DNA of 30,096 nt from CALLPQ01 sp964392325 (lineage in GTDB: Bacteria > Pseudomonadota > Alphaproteobacteria > Caulobacterales > Parvularculaceae). Every line of letters starts with the position of its first letter. Positions within the stretch are counted from its first letter, which is position 1. The position numbers and the translations under genes are program-made. The stretch covers positions 1 through 30,096 of the forward strand of contig CAYMPJ010000027.1 in NCBI GenBank assembly GCA_964392325.1. The letters run 5' to 3'. A model generated the notes under the pieces. It was not told the DNA's origin, ran no database searches, and saw only the letters and a list, made by a program, of their open reading frames with translations. Of the stretch, positions 14,896 to 23,525 are shown piece by piece.

Positions 14896-16383
14896 TCAGC
14901 TCGTCTTTGTGCGATTCACCGCATTCTGCCAGCCAGCCATTAATTGGTCACGCATTGCGCTTTCCATCGACGGATCAAACTGCGCGTTTTTCTGCCAAAG
15001 ATTTTCAATATCTTTGAGGGAGGAATAAACGCCGGTTTGTAGCCCCGCCATGCATGCTGCCCCCAGTGCGGTGGTTTCCATCACTTCCGGGCGCTCCACT
15101 TGTATATCCAAAATATCAGCCAGAAACTTCATCGCCCAATCATTCGAGACCATGCCCCCATCCACCTTTAGAGCCTTGGGAGAAACCCCGTCAGCGCTGA
15201 TCGCATTAATTAAATCAGCGGTTTGATAAACTACAGATTCTAATGCCGCCCGAGCCAGATGCGCCCTACCAGCGCCTCGCGTTAGTCCATAAATCGCACC
15301 CCTTGCATTCGGGTCCCAATGAGGGGCGCCCAATCCGGTAAAGGCTGGCACCAAATAAACGCCACCATTATCGGGAATTGAATCGGCCAGACTTTGCGTC
15401 TCAGCAGCATCCTTGATGATGCCAAGCTCATCGCGCAGCCATTGCATGACCGCGCCAGCAATAAAGATTGAGCCTTCAATTGCATATGAGGTTTTACCGT
15501 TAATGCGATAGCCGATTGTTGTCAGCAAATTATTCTTTGAGGCAACCGGTTCGTCGCCCGTATTCACAAGAACAAAACATCCCGTTCCATAAGTACTCTT
15601 GATACTACCTTTTGAAAAACAAGCCTGACCAATTGCCGCCGCCTGTTGGTCCCCCGCCACTCCTGCAATAGGAATTGCGCGTCCAAATAAACCAGGAGTG
15701 CTTTGCCCAAAATCATCTGCACATTCCTTGACCACAGGCATCATACTCGCAGGAACATTAAAAATAGAAAGAAGCTCTTTATCCCATTCGTGAGTATGGA
15801 TATTATAAAGATTTGTACGCGAAGCATTTGTCACGTCTGTAACGTGCATTTTGCCTCCGGTTAGTTTCCAGATTAAATAGCTGTCGACCGTACCAAAAGC
15901 GAGCTGACCTTTTTTCGCCAACTCCCTCGCCCCTTCGACCTTATCCAATATCCACGCGACTTTTGTGGCAGAGAAATATGGGTCTAACAAAAGGCCGGTT
16001 TTACTGGTGACCTTTGCTTCCAGATCTTTTGCTTTTAGGTCAGCACATGTTTGCGCCGTGCGCCGGTCCTGCCATACAATCGCATTGTACAGGGGGTCAC
16101 CGGTCAATCGATTCCATATCAGACTGGTTTCTCGCTGATTTGTTATGCCAATTCCCACAATTTTGGCACTGTCTGACTCTGCTTTGCTGATCGCCTCGCG
16201 CGAAACGGATAAAACTGTCTCCCAAATATCTTCGGGATCGTGCTCGACCCATCCATCAGCTGGGTAATGCTGGGCAAATTCCTTTTGAGCAACACTGACA
16301 ATGGCGCCTTTACGATCGAAAACGATGGCACGCGAACTCGTGGTTCCTTGATCAATTGCTAGTAAAAGCGGGGTATTGGCCAT
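14896..16383 (-). CDS. glpK: glycerol kinase
   Basis: Phosphorylates glycerol with ATP to give glycerol 3-phosphate. At 495 residues it matches the FGGY kinase family in full: the phosphate loop AIDQGTTSSRAIVF (9-22), WVEHDPEDIW (46-55), the QRETSLIWNR segment, the FGGY-C signature region GLGAPHWDPNARG, and DGGMVSNDWAMKFLADIL. A strong Shine-Dalgarno GGAGGAG precedes the ATG at 16383, itself preceded by a CCCC-TCGT-GGGG hairpin. glpF and glpD are not adjacent, so glycerol uptake and oxidation must be encoded elsewhere. Confidence 0.95.
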   Translation of the reverse strand: MANTPLLLAIDQGTTSSRAIVFDRKGAIVSVAQKEFAQHYPADGWVEHDPEDIWETVLSVSREAISKAESDSAKIVGIGITNQRETSLIWNRLTGDPLYNAIVWQDRRTAQTCADLKAKDLEAKVTSKTGLLLDPYFSATKVAWILDKVEGARELAKKGQLAFGTVDSYLIWKLTGGKMHVTDVTNASRTNLYNIHTHEWDKELLSIFNVPASMMPVVKECADDFGQSTPGLFGRAIPIAGVAGDQQAAAIGQACFSKGSIKSTYGTGCFVLVNTGDEPVASKNNLLTTIGYRINGKTSYAIEGSIFIAGAVMQWLRDELGIIKDAAETQSLADSIPDNGGVYLVPAFTGLGAPHWDPNARGAIYGLTRGAGRAHLARAALESVVYQTADLINAISADGVSPKALKVDGGMVSNDWAMKFLADILDIQVERPEVMETTALGAACMAGLQTGVYSSLKDIENLWQKNAQFDPSMESAMRDQLMAGWQNAVNRTKTS

Positions 16384-16410
16384 TTTTTCTCCTCCCCACG
16401 AGGGGGTGTT

Positions 16411-16416
16411 ATTATA
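16411..16416 (-). promoter_or_regulatory. -10 box of a probable glpK promoter
   Basis: A perfect TATAAT on the minus strand, about 28 bases upstream of the glpK start. No good -35 box is found at 16-18 bases, so the promoter may need an activator. Confidence 0.35.
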
Positions 16417-16544
16417 AACAATTTGTGTTCACGCTATTCTAACCCGTCCCAACGCTCAACACCACTATCAGCGATTGTAACCGACTAGACGCATTCCCTT
16501 TACTTATGGTAATTCAAGCGAACATCAAAATTAGGAGACTAACC

Positions 16545-17240
16545 ATGTCGAACTTGATAAATCTTCATAAGAATAAAGTAGCATTGATCTCCCTTGTCGC
16601 TCTATCTGGCTGCTCGAGTATCAGTCAAATCACTCAAGGGGTCGAAGAGGCCGCTCAAAGCGTAGCCGCAACCCCTGCCATGAGCTTTTTTCTAACCAGT
16701 GCCGGGCCGGGCGACGGCGCTAATCTTGGCGGCCTTGACGGTGCAGACGCTCATTGCTCGGCTCTAGCCGACGCAGCAGGAAGCGATGGCAAAACATGGC
16801 GCGCTTATCTTTCCACCACAGGAGAAGGCGGCGTTAATGCCACTGATCGTATCGGCGACGGACCTTGGTACAATGCCAATGGCGTTCAAGTAGCCCAAAA
16901 TGTTGCTGATCTTGTCTCGGAAGATAATAATCTTTCCAAAGAAACATCCATTAGCGAACAGGGCGAGGTCATTAGTGGTCGCGGCGACAGTCCGAACCGC
17001 CATGATATTCTAACGGGCACGCAGCTCGATGGCTTAGCCTCTAGTGACGAAGGCGATACAACCTGTAGCAACTGGACAAGTAATGGCGATGGCAGCGCGA
17101 TAGTTGGTCATCACGACCGAACTGGCGGTGGCTCAAATCCAACCTCATGGAGCTCCGCACACGGATCACGTGGTTGCAGCCAAGCCAATCTACAAGCAAC
17201 TGGCGGCGATGGATTGTTTTATTGCTTTGCGATTAATTAA
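16545..17240 (+). CDS. secreted lectin-like lipoprotein
   Basis: A 231-residue exported protein. The ATG at 16545 has AGGAG directly upstream. The signal ends in a lipobox ALSGC with Cys23, so it is a predicted lipoprotein. After a short linker the sequence reads FFLTSAGPGDGANLGGLDGADAHC, then TWRAYLSTTG, IGDGPWYNANGV, GRGDSPNRHDILTG, CSNWTSNGDGSAIVGHHDR and SRGCSQANLQATGGDGLFYCF. This is a family usually annotated as lectin, with a C-type-lectin-like pattern of paired cysteines. The ligand is unknown and the lectin label rests on family naming rather than a visible sugar-binding site. It contains an RGD triplet, probably by chance. It ends 21 bases before the convergent ytoQ. Confidence 0.75.
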   Translation: MSNLINLHKNKVALISLVALSGCSSISQITQGVEEAAQSVAATPAMSFFLTSAGPGDGANLGGLDGADAHCSALADAAGSDGKTWRAYLSTTGEGGVNATDRIGDGPWYNANGVQVAQNVADLVSEDNNLSKETSISEQGEVISGRGDSPNRHDILTGTQLDGLASSDEGDTTCSNWTSNGDGSAIVGHHDRTGGGSNPTSWSSAHGSRGCSQANLQATGGDGLFYCFAIN

Positions 17241-17261
17241 TCGCTGGAAGCCGCGTAAAAA

Positions 17262-17705
17262 TTACAAGTCAGCGAGAGTATATTTTAAAATCTCAACGAC
17301 TTGTTCTGGCGTCTTGGCCCATCCGGCTGCGGCGCCATCAACTTCCTTCAAGGCGTGAACGATATTTTCGTCATGCAATGTAATATATGGCTTGCCTAAA
17401 GCTGCGCATTGACCCGCATCAAAGGCCGCGTTCCACTGTTTATATTTATCGCCAAAACGAATAACGGCGATATCGCACTTTTGAATCAATGTACGGATTC
17501 TAAGAGAGTTTACTTTTGCCGATTGATGATCACGCCAAAAACTATCATCAGGCTTACCAAGGACATCGCCCGCTGCATCGCTACTTTCATGGTGGGTATT
17601 GGCTGAGCAAAAATCAATATCGAGATCATGCCCCTTAGCGCCGCTAATAATTTGGTCGCGCCAGTCTGTATGAATTTCACCCGAGAGATATACATTCCAT
17701 TGCAT
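17262..17705 (-). CDS. ytoQ: YtoQ family protein
   Basis: A 147-residue cytoplasmic protein matching the YtoQ family: WNVYLSGEIHTDWR at the start, the FCSANTHHESSDAAGD segment, and CDIAVIRFGDKYKQWNAAFDAGQCAALGKPYITLHD. The fold resembles nucleoside 2-deoxyribosyltransferase-like proteins (a Rossmann-type domain with a conserved Asp/Glu-rich face), but no activity is established. AAAGGA precedes the ATG by about eight bases. It starts 32 bases after hisG on the same strand and could be co-transcribed with it. Confidence 0.85.
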   Translation of the reverse strand: MQWNVYLSGEIHTDWRDQIISGAKGHDLDIDFCSANTHHESSDAAGDVLGKPDDSFWRDHQSAKVNSLRIRTLIQKCDIAVIRFGDKYKQWNAAFDAGQCAALGKPYITLHDENIVHALKEVDGAAAGWAKTPEQVVEILKYTLADL

Positions 17706-17737
17706 AACTTTATGTCCTTTTCTTATTAATCATGCAC

Positions 17738-18640
17738 TCAAGCCATCATTTTTTCGATATTCAGCACCAAAATACCGCTCGCACCTGTCGCTTTCAAGGC
17801 TTCAAGCGTATCCCAGAAAATAGATTCAGGGCAAACCGCATGAACCGCAACCATGTCCTCTTTTCCTGCAAGCTCCAGAATTGTCGGAGCCTCCACACCG
17901 GGGAGAATTTTGGTGATGGCCTCAATGCTGGTGCGCGGCGCATTCATCATAATATATTTAGCGTGTCGCGAAGTCATGACGCCATTAATACGCTTTAGAA
18001 ATGCATCAAAGATTTCCTGCTTCTCATTAGCGAACTTTAATTTATTGCGTATAAGGATGGCTTGGGATTCAAAAATTGTAATAAAAGGTTTTAGGCCATT
18101 AGCATCCAGAGTTGCACCCGTCGAGACGATATCACAGACCGCATCGGCAATACGAAGCCGGGGCGCGACTTCGACCGAGCCCTTCATCATCACACTTGTT
18201 GCGGAGACATTATGGGCATCCAGATATTGTTGCGTTAGCCCCGGATATGAGGTTGCAATCCGGCGACCAGATAACATCTCCTCGCCCATAAAGTCCCATT
18301 CTTTAGGACCGGCAATCATTAAGCGACATTTTGAAAATCCCAGATCCATGACCTTCTGCGCATGATTTTCACGCTTTATCGTCAGGCGTTCCTCCTCGGC
18401 GACATTCTCACCGACAATCCCGATATCACACGCGCCATCTGCCACAAATGCCGGAATATCATCATCGCGCAGCAAAAGCAGATCTATCGGCATTTCTTCA
18501 ATCCGGCCATAGAGTTTATCGCGGCCACGCGAGATGGTTAATCCGCAATTTTTTAATAACTCAACAGTACCATCAGATAGGCGGCCCGATTTCTGGATTG
18601 CCAGGCGCAAACGCACCGATGAGGTTTGAGTGTCGGACAT
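17738..18640 (-). CDS. hisG: ATP phosphoribosyltransferase, long form
   Basis: Catalyses the first step of histidine synthesis, joining ATP and PRPP to phosphoribosyl-ATP. At 300 residues it is the long form, which carries its own C-terminal ACT-like regulatory domain for histidine feedback and does not need HisZ. Visible markers are RLAIQKSGRLSDGTVELLKNCGL near the start, the CDIGIVGEN segment, RIATSYPGLTQQYL, and the PRPP loop DIVSTGATLDANGL. The C-terminal part with VAVHAVCPESIFWDTLEALKATGASGILVL is the regulatory region. No other his genes are in the window. A strong inverted repeat lies 13-40 bases upstream of the start. Confidence 0.94.
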   Translation of the reverse strand: MSDTQTSSVRLRLAIQKSGRLSDGTVELLKNCGLTISRGRDKLYGRIEEMPIDLLLLRDDDIPAFVADGACDIGIVGENVAEEERLTIKRENHAQKVMDLGFSKCRLMIAGPKEWDFMGEEMLSGRRIATSYPGLTQQYLDAHNVSATSVMMKGSVEVAPRLRIADAVCDIVSTGATLDANGLKPFITIFESQAILIRNKLKFANEKQEIFDAFLKRINGVMTSRHAKYIMMNAPRTSIEAITKILPGVEAPTILELAGKEDMVAVHAVCPESIFWDTLEALKATGASGILVLNIEKMMA

Positions 18641-18652
18641 GACAGAATGACT

Positions 18653-18680
18653 TTCTAAATATTGTTTGATATATTTAGAA
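18653..18680. promoter_or_regulatory. 28-nt perfect inverted repeat upstream of hisG
   Basis: TTCTAAATAT (18653-18662) and ATATTTAGAA (18671-18680) are exact complements around the spacer TGTTTGAT. It sits in the divergent hisG / metallo-hydrolase region, 13 bases from the hisG start. An operator or an mRNA hairpin over the hisG leader are both possible. Confidence 0.5.
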
Positions 18681-18796
18681 TGGACTTATAACAATGCGCC
18701 CAGCATGACAATCGATACGGGCTAATATTATAGAAGCTGATCGGAGTGCGACTTTTGCCCACCCTCATGACAAAAAGGCACTGCATACGTTCCCGT

Positions 18797-19780
18797 ATGA
18801 GAAAATTGCTCGCCCTCGGATTGGGATTCCTCGCAATTTGCGGTTGTTCACCCACCACCAGCAATACCCCATCAGCAATCTGCAAAACCGGTTTGCTCGT
18901 TTTGGGAACGGGCCAGGATGCGGGAAAACCTCAAATCGGTGTTCATGATGATCCGGCCTGGCGCGATCCGGCGCGGCGCGCCCTTGCAACTTCAATCGCC
19001 CTTCTTCAATACCCTGAAACAGAGCCTCTAGCCGAACAATCAGCGACAAGGCCCGATATATATCTTTTTGACGCAACGCCGGACATAAAAGAGCAATTGT
19101 ACAGATTGGAAAAATTCGTTGGAGAGCCCCTCCCCCCAATGAGCGGCGTTTTCATCACCCATGCCCATATCGGACATTATCTGGGCTTGGCCCAATTTGG
19201 CCGTGAAGCCATGGGCGCAAACGGGGTTACGACGTATGTCATGGCCCGGATGAAAGATTTCCTAACCCATAACGGCCCTTGGAGCCAGCTGGTAAAACTT
19301 GAAAACATCTCCCTTCAGGAGATTGCTCATAACGCCCCGACCATACTTGATGAAAACCTCGCGATCACGCCGTTTCTTGTTCCGCACCGTGATGAGTATG
19401 CCGAGACAGTTGGCTATCAAATCAAAACAGAAAACCAGCAGGTTATATTTTTACCCGATATTGACAGCTGGAATGAGTGGAGCACACGCGGGCGGGAAAT
19501 CAACGATGTGATACAAGAAAACACGAAGCTTTTTTTAGACGCATCTTTTTTCAGCGGCGATGAATTACCGGGCCGCGATATGAGTAAAATTCCGCATCCA
19601 ACAATTGTAAGCAGCATGACACGGTTTGCTGATTTAAGCGATCACGACAAAAACAAAGTGCATTTTATTCATATGAACCACACCAATCCGGCGCTAGACC
19701 CGGCAAGTCAAGAAAGCCGGACAATCGAAAGAAAAGGGTTTCATGTGGCCCGTGAGGGTGATTTTCACTGTTTAGATTAA
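18797..19780 (+). CDS. MBL-fold metallo-hydrolase, lipoprotein (PqqB-like)
   Basis: A 327-residue protein with a metallo-beta-lactamase fold. With the ATG at 18797 it begins MRKLLALGLGFLAICGC, a tight lipoprotein signal with Cys17; in-frame starts at 18746 (GTG) and 18767 are possible and none has a clear Shine-Dalgarno. LVLGTGQDAGKPQIG and the metal motif THAHIGHYLGL (His122, His124, His127) follow, then HRDEY, FLPDIDSW and HMNHTNP. The Asp normally preceding the third His (HxHxDH) is Gly here. PqqB and its relatives resemble this layout, but no other pqq genes are present and a lipid anchor is unusual for PqqB. The substrate is unknown. Confidence 0.82.
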   Translation: MRKLLALGLGFLAICGCSPTTSNTPSAICKTGLLVLGTGQDAGKPQIGVHDDPAWRDPARRALATSIALLQYPETEPLAEQSATRPDIYLFDATPDIKEQLYRLEKFVGEPLPPMSGVFITHAHIGHYLGLAQFGREAMGANGVTTYVMARMKDFLTHNGPWSQLVKLENISLQEIAHNAPTILDENLAITPFLVPHRDEYAETVGYQIKTENQQVIFLPDIDSWNEWSTRGREINDVIQENTKLFLDASFFSGDELPGRDMSKIPHPTIVSSMTRFADLSDHDKNKVHFIHMNHTNPALDPASQESRTIERKGFHVAREGDFHCLD

Positions 19781-19839
19781 CAGCTTGGCATTCATCTAAC
19801 AGGCGAAAGACCAGACTCTATAATACAAAGAATATTATT

Positions 19840-21444
19840 CTACATTCTAAACAAGCCAAATTTTGTTTCTTCTATGGGCGCATTAAGGCTGGCAGAGATA
19901 CAAAGCCCCAATACGTCTCGTGTTTGCAGCGGATCGATGATCCCGTCATCCCATAACCGCGCAGATGCATAATAGGGATTGCCCTGTTCTTCATATCCGG
20001 TTCTTGTCTCATCCATGAAAGCTTGTTTTTCTTTTTCCGGCCATTTGCTCCCTTTAGCCGCCATTCCATCTTCACGAATGGTTGCCAACACATTGGCCGC
20101 TTGCTCGCCGCCCATCACTGATATGCGCGCATTCGGCCACATAAACATAAAGCGTGGCCCGTAAGCGCGCCCACACATGCCGTAATTGCCCGCGCCATAA
20201 GAACCGCCAATAACGATTGTAAATTTTGGCACTTTGGCGGTCGCAACAGCCGTCACCAGCTTTGCACCATCCTTGGCGATACCTCCCGATTCCGCCTGCT
20301 CACCAACCATAAACCCGGTAATATTCTGTAAAAAGAGTATTGGAATTTTTCTTTGACAGCAAAGCTCGATAAAATGAGCCCCTTTCATCGCGCTTTCTGA
20401 AAACAAAATTCCGTTATTGCCTATAATTCCGATTGGAAATCCATGAAGATGGGCAAACCCGGTCACCAGTGTTTCCCCATATAGCGGCTTAAACTCGTCA
20501 AATTCGGACCCGTCAACAAGACGGGCAATAATCTCGCGAACATCATAGGGCTTGCGCGCATCAGCCTGAATGATTCCGTATATTTCTTCCGGATCGAGTA
20601 CCGGCGCACGCGGCGGCAAGGTTTGAAGCAAGCCTTTTTTCTGCCAGTTAAGACGCGCTATTATTTTTCTGGCAATACCGAGGGCATGATCATCATTATC
20701 AGCCAAATGATCGGCAACCCCTGATTTACGGGTATGAACATCACCGCCGCCAAGGTCTTCCGCGCTCACCACCTCGCCGGTCGCAGCTTTAACGAGCGGG
20801 GGCCCTGCCAAAAAAATCGTTCCCTGCTCGCGGACAATGATCGTTTCATCCGACATTGCCGGAACATAGGCCCCGCCCGCCGTACATGAGCCGTGCACCA
20901 CTGCGATTTGCGCGATACCTTGCGCGGACATATTGGCCTGATTAAAAAAGATACGGCCAAAATCATCCTTATCTGGAAAAACCTCGTCTTGCATGGGCAG
21001 GAATGCTCCGCCGGATTCCACAAGGTAGATACATGGCAAACGGTTTTCCATCGCAATTTCTTGTGCGCGAAGATGTTTCTTCACGGTCATTGGATGATAA
21101 GACCCGCCTTTAACAGTTGGATCATTTGCAACAATCATACATTCAACGCCGCTCACTTGCGAAATGCCGGCAACAACCCCCGCTGACATGACATCGCCGG
21201 AATACATACCCCAAGCGGCAAATTGCCCGATTTCCAAAAATGCAGCACCCGGATCAATCAATCTTGCAATACGTTCGCGCGGCAATAATTTACCGCGAGA
21301 TTTATGGCGCGCCGCGTAACGCTCGCCCCCGCCTTCTATGATTTTATCAACATTGCCATGCAACTCATCAACCAGCGCTTTCATTGCCTGGGTATTGGAT
21401 TTAAAATCTACTGCGTGGGGATCAATTGATGAGTTAAAAGACAT
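19840..21444 (-). CDS. mccB: 3-methylcrotonyl-CoA carboxylase, carboxyltransferase (beta) subunit
   Basis: Transfers the carboxyl group from biotin to 3-methylcrotonyl-CoA in leucine degradation. At 534 residues it has the two crotonase-like carboxyltransferase halves: KLLPRERIARLIDPGAAFLE near the start, NDPTVKGGSYHPMTVKKHLRAQ, YLVESGGAFLPMQDEVFPD and HGSCTAGGAYVPAMSDE in the first; FLQNITGFMVG, SYGAGNYGMCGRAYGPRFMFMWP and ARISVMGGEQAA in the second. These match MCC beta better than propionyl-CoA carboxylase. Geranyl-CoA carboxylase is the main alternative, but the nearby isovaleryl-CoA dehydrogenase favours MCC. It starts 6 bases after the Sel1-like gene and probably relies on translational coupling. 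Confidence 0.93.
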   Translation of the reverse strand: MSFNSSIDPHAVDFKSNTQAMKALVDELHGNVDKIIEGGGERYAARHKSRGKLLPRERIARLIDPGAAFLEIGQFAAWGMYSGDVMSAGVVAGISQVSGVECMIVANDPTVKGGSYHPMTVKKHLRAQEIAMENRLPCIYLVESGGAFLPMQDEVFPDKDDFGRIFFNQANMSAQGIAQIAVVHGSCTAGGAYVPAMSDETIIVREQGTIFLAGPPLVKAATGEVVSAEDLGGGDVHTRKSGVADHLADNDDHALGIARKIIARLNWQKKGLLQTLPPRAPVLDPEEIYGIIQADARKPYDVREIIARLVDGSEFDEFKPLYGETLVTGFAHLHGFPIGIIGNNGILFSESAMKGAHFIELCCQRKIPILFLQNITGFMVGEQAESGGIAKDGAKLVTAVATAKVPKFTIVIGGSYGAGNYGMCGRAYGPRFMFMWPNARISVMGGEQAANVLATIREDGMAAKGSKWPEKEKQAFMDETRTGYEEQGNPYYASARLWDDGIIDPLQTRDVLGLCISASLNAPIEETKFGLFRM

Positions 21445-21450
21445 AATAGC

Positions 21451-22125
21451 TTATTCAGTCACTTTTTTTAATTCGGTTTCAAGTTCAACAATGAGCGCTT
21501 TTGCTTGTCTACATGGTTGACTGTTATCGTGAAGAGTACAGGCTTTTTCCAGTGCTTGCCGCGCTTTTTTAGTATCTCGCTCTTCGCCTCTGGATTCCAG
21601 AACATGAGCCCCATACTTTGTACAGCCCCATGCATCATCCAGCTCGCAAGCAACCCGAAAAGTATTTTTTATGCACGCCTGATTTTCGTATCTTGCAGCG
21701 CTCATGCCCGCAGCGCGATTGGTACACCCCGACGCAACCCCCAATTCACATGAGCGCGAAAACAAGGCGTTAGCAATCGTTCGACGTTCAAGCTTTTGCG
21801 ATACGAGAGCCGCATTCATACAAGACCAACCATAACCCTTTTTACATTTAGCCATGCATTGAGATAAATTATCAGCACAACGATCAAAATTATACTGACC
21901 CTTAGGTGTCTCTTTGCCAGCAACATCAGCGGGACAATGGTTTATTGGCAATAACCAATTCATCCCCTTAACGTATAAATCAGTCTGGATTTTTTTCTCG
22001 TCTGACAGGCGATATGGCTCAGTTTTTTGCCCGGCTTTTTCTGGGACCGTTTTGTTTTGCGCACGCGCATTAAGCGGCGCAGTGCTCGCGATCAAAACAA
22101 CTATAAATAGAAAAAGCCGTGTCAT
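21451..22125 (-). CDS. Cys-rich Sel1-like repeat periplasmic protein
   Basis: A 224-residue protein with a cleavable signal peptide (about residues 1-22, MTRLFLFIVVLIASTAPLNA). Sel1-like helical repeats follow, each bringing a cysteine pair: CMAKCKKGYGWSCMNAA, LFSRSCELGVASGCTNRAA, FRVACELDDAWGCTKYG and ALEKACTLHDNSQPCRQA. This is the pattern of the disulfide-braced HcpA/HcpC-like proteins, so it should fold in the periplasm. Binding to a protein or peptidoglycan partner is typical for the fold, but nothing specific is visible. GAGGG precedes ATG 22125. It is the first gene of a two-gene unit with mccB, an unexpected pairing with a cytoplasmic metabolic enzyme. Confidence 0.75.
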   Translation of the reverse strand: MTRLFLFIVVLIASTAPLNARAQNKTVPEKAGQKTEPYRLSDEKKIQTDLYVKGMNWLLPINHCPADVAGKETPKGQYNFDRCADNLSQCMAKCKKGYGWSCMNAALVSQKLERRTIANALFSRSCELGVASGCTNRAAGMSAARYENQACIKNTFRVACELDDAWGCTKYGAHVLESRGEERDTKKARQALEKACTLHDNSQPCRQAKALIVELETELKKVTE

Positions 22126-22211
22126 TACACCCTCATCAAATTGAATTAGTCGTGGTTTTTAGCTGTTTTGCACGATTTGTGCCCGATCGCCATTTTTTAG
22201 CACATGTCGTA

Positions 22212-22240
22212 TTGTCCGACAACCAGACTTCCTATATAAG
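22212..22240 (+). promoter_or_regulatory. promoter of the leucine-catabolism operon with overlapping GntR-type operator
   Basis: TTGTCC (22212-22217) and TATAAG (22235-22240) are separated by 17 bases, a good sigma-70 layout. The -35 box is the left part of the perfect 11-nt palindrome TTGTCCGACAA (22212-22222), which fits the TNGTNNNACNA pattern recognised by FadR-type GntR regulators. Such a regulator is encoded in the operon. The palindrome lies between the divergent ivd and Sel1/mccB units and could control both. Confidence 0.55.
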
Positions 22241-22354
22241 ACTATTCAACAAATTACGACCCGCCCCAAAAAATCACCCAATGTGCAAAATCATGCAGGG
22301 TACAAAACATTTGATATTAAGCCTCCATAGAGAGCCGATAAGGAGAAAGCCGCC

Positions 22355-23524
22355 ATGCTTCCCAATATCCCGGACATGAAATTTGGCCTTAGCCAAGAAA
22401 TTGAAGAAATTCGCACGATGATCAGACGTTGGGTTGATGATCGGCTTGCCCCCATGGCAGACCAAATTGACCGCGATAACACCCTCCCCCGCGAGCTGTG
22501 GCCGGAAATGGGAGAATTGGGATTACTGGGCATTACCGCCGACGAAGAGTTTGGCGGGACGGGCCTTGGCTATGTTGCCCATACTGTTGCTATGGAGGAA
22601 ATCTCGCGTGGATCGGCCGCCGTTGGCCTCTCCTATGGCGCGCACTCCAATCTTTGCGTCAACCAGATAAATCTCAACGGGAATGCTGATCAAAAAGCCC
22701 GCTACCTGCCAAAACTTTGTTCGGGCGAACATTTAGGGGCGCTGGCCATGTCAGAGCCCGGCGCTGGCTCGGATGTGGTTTCCATGAAGTTGCGTGCTGA
22801 AAAAAAGGGGGATCGTTATATTCTCAATGGTTCGAAAATGTGGATTACCAATGGCCCCGGCGGGGACGTGTTGGTTGTTTACGCAAAAACCGAACCGGAG
22901 GCTCACTCGCGCGGCATTACTGCCTTCATCGTAGAAAAGGGCTTTAAAGGTTTTTCTGTCGCTCAAAAACTCGACAAGCTGGGCATGCGCGGTTCCGATA
23001 CTGGCGAGCTGGTTTTTGAAGATTGCGAAATCCCTGAGGAAAATATTCTGGGTGAACTCAATGACGGTGTGCGCGTCTTGATGAGCGGTCTTGATTATGA
23101 ACGTACTGTCCTCTCCGGGGGCTCACTTGGCATTATGCAAGCAGCAATGGATATTGTGATCCCTTATATTCATGAGCGCCAACAATTTGGAAAACCAATT
23201 GGAACCTTCCAGCTTGTTCAGGGAAAAATCGCCGATATGTACACCAAGATGAATGCGTGCAAGGCATATGTTTATGCAGTCGCAGCGGCGTGTGATCGGG
23301 ACGAGACTACGCGGCAAGATGCAGCTGGATGTATTTTATATGCAGGTGAGAGAGCAACCGAAGTCGCGCTGGATGCAATTCAACTCCTTGGCGGCAATGG
23401 CTATATCAATGATTACCCGACAGGGCGTTTGCTGCGGGATGCAAAACTCTATGAAATCGGCGCTGGTACAAGTGAAATACGCCGCATGCTGATTGGCCGT
23501 GAAATATTTGAAAGGGCCGCATAG
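22355..23524 (+). CDS. ivd: isovaleryl-CoA dehydrogenase
   Basis: An FAD enzyme that oxidises isovaleryl-CoA to 3-methylcrotonyl-CoA in leucine degradation, passing electrons to ETF. At 389 residues it has the full acyl-CoA dehydrogenase fold: AMSEPGAGSD (131-140), MWITNGPGGDVLVVYAKT and QLLGGNGYINDYPTGRLLRDAKLYEIGAGTSE split over the C-terminal domain. The IVD-specific hallmarks are GLSYGAHSNLCVNQI (91-105) and the catalytic Glu249 in LDYERTVLSGG, which sits in helix G as in isovaleryl-CoA dehydrogenase rather than at the C-terminal position of other family members. AAGGAG precedes the ATG at 22355. Also known as liuA. Confidence 0.95.
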   Translation: MLPNIPDMKFGLSQEIEEIRTMIRRWVDDRLAPMADQIDRDNTLPRELWPEMGELGLLGITADEEFGGTGLGYVAHTVAMEEISRGSAAVGLSYGAHSNLCVNQINLNGNADQKARYLPKLCSGEHLGALAMSEPGAGSDVVSMKLRAEKKGDRYILNGSKMWITNGPGGDVLVVYAKTEPEAHSRGITAFIVEKGFKGFSVAQKLDKLGMRGSDTGELVFEDCEIPEENILGELNDGVRVLMSGLDYERTVLSGGSLGIMQAAMDIVIPYIHERQQFGKPIGTFQLVQGKIADMYTKMNACKAYVYAVAAACDRDETTRQDAAGCILYAGERATEVALDAIQLLGGNGYINDYPTGRLLRDAKLYEIGAGTSEIRRMLIGREIFERAA

Positions 23525-23525
23525 T

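Noticed and set aside
17853..18365. 170-codon open frame opposite hisG
   Set aside because: Complete overlap with a clear hisG and no recognisable motifs; an antisense shadow.
18765..19139. 124-codon minus-strand frame in the metallo-hydrolase gene
   Set aside because: Overlaps the HAHIGH-containing gene and shows no family features.
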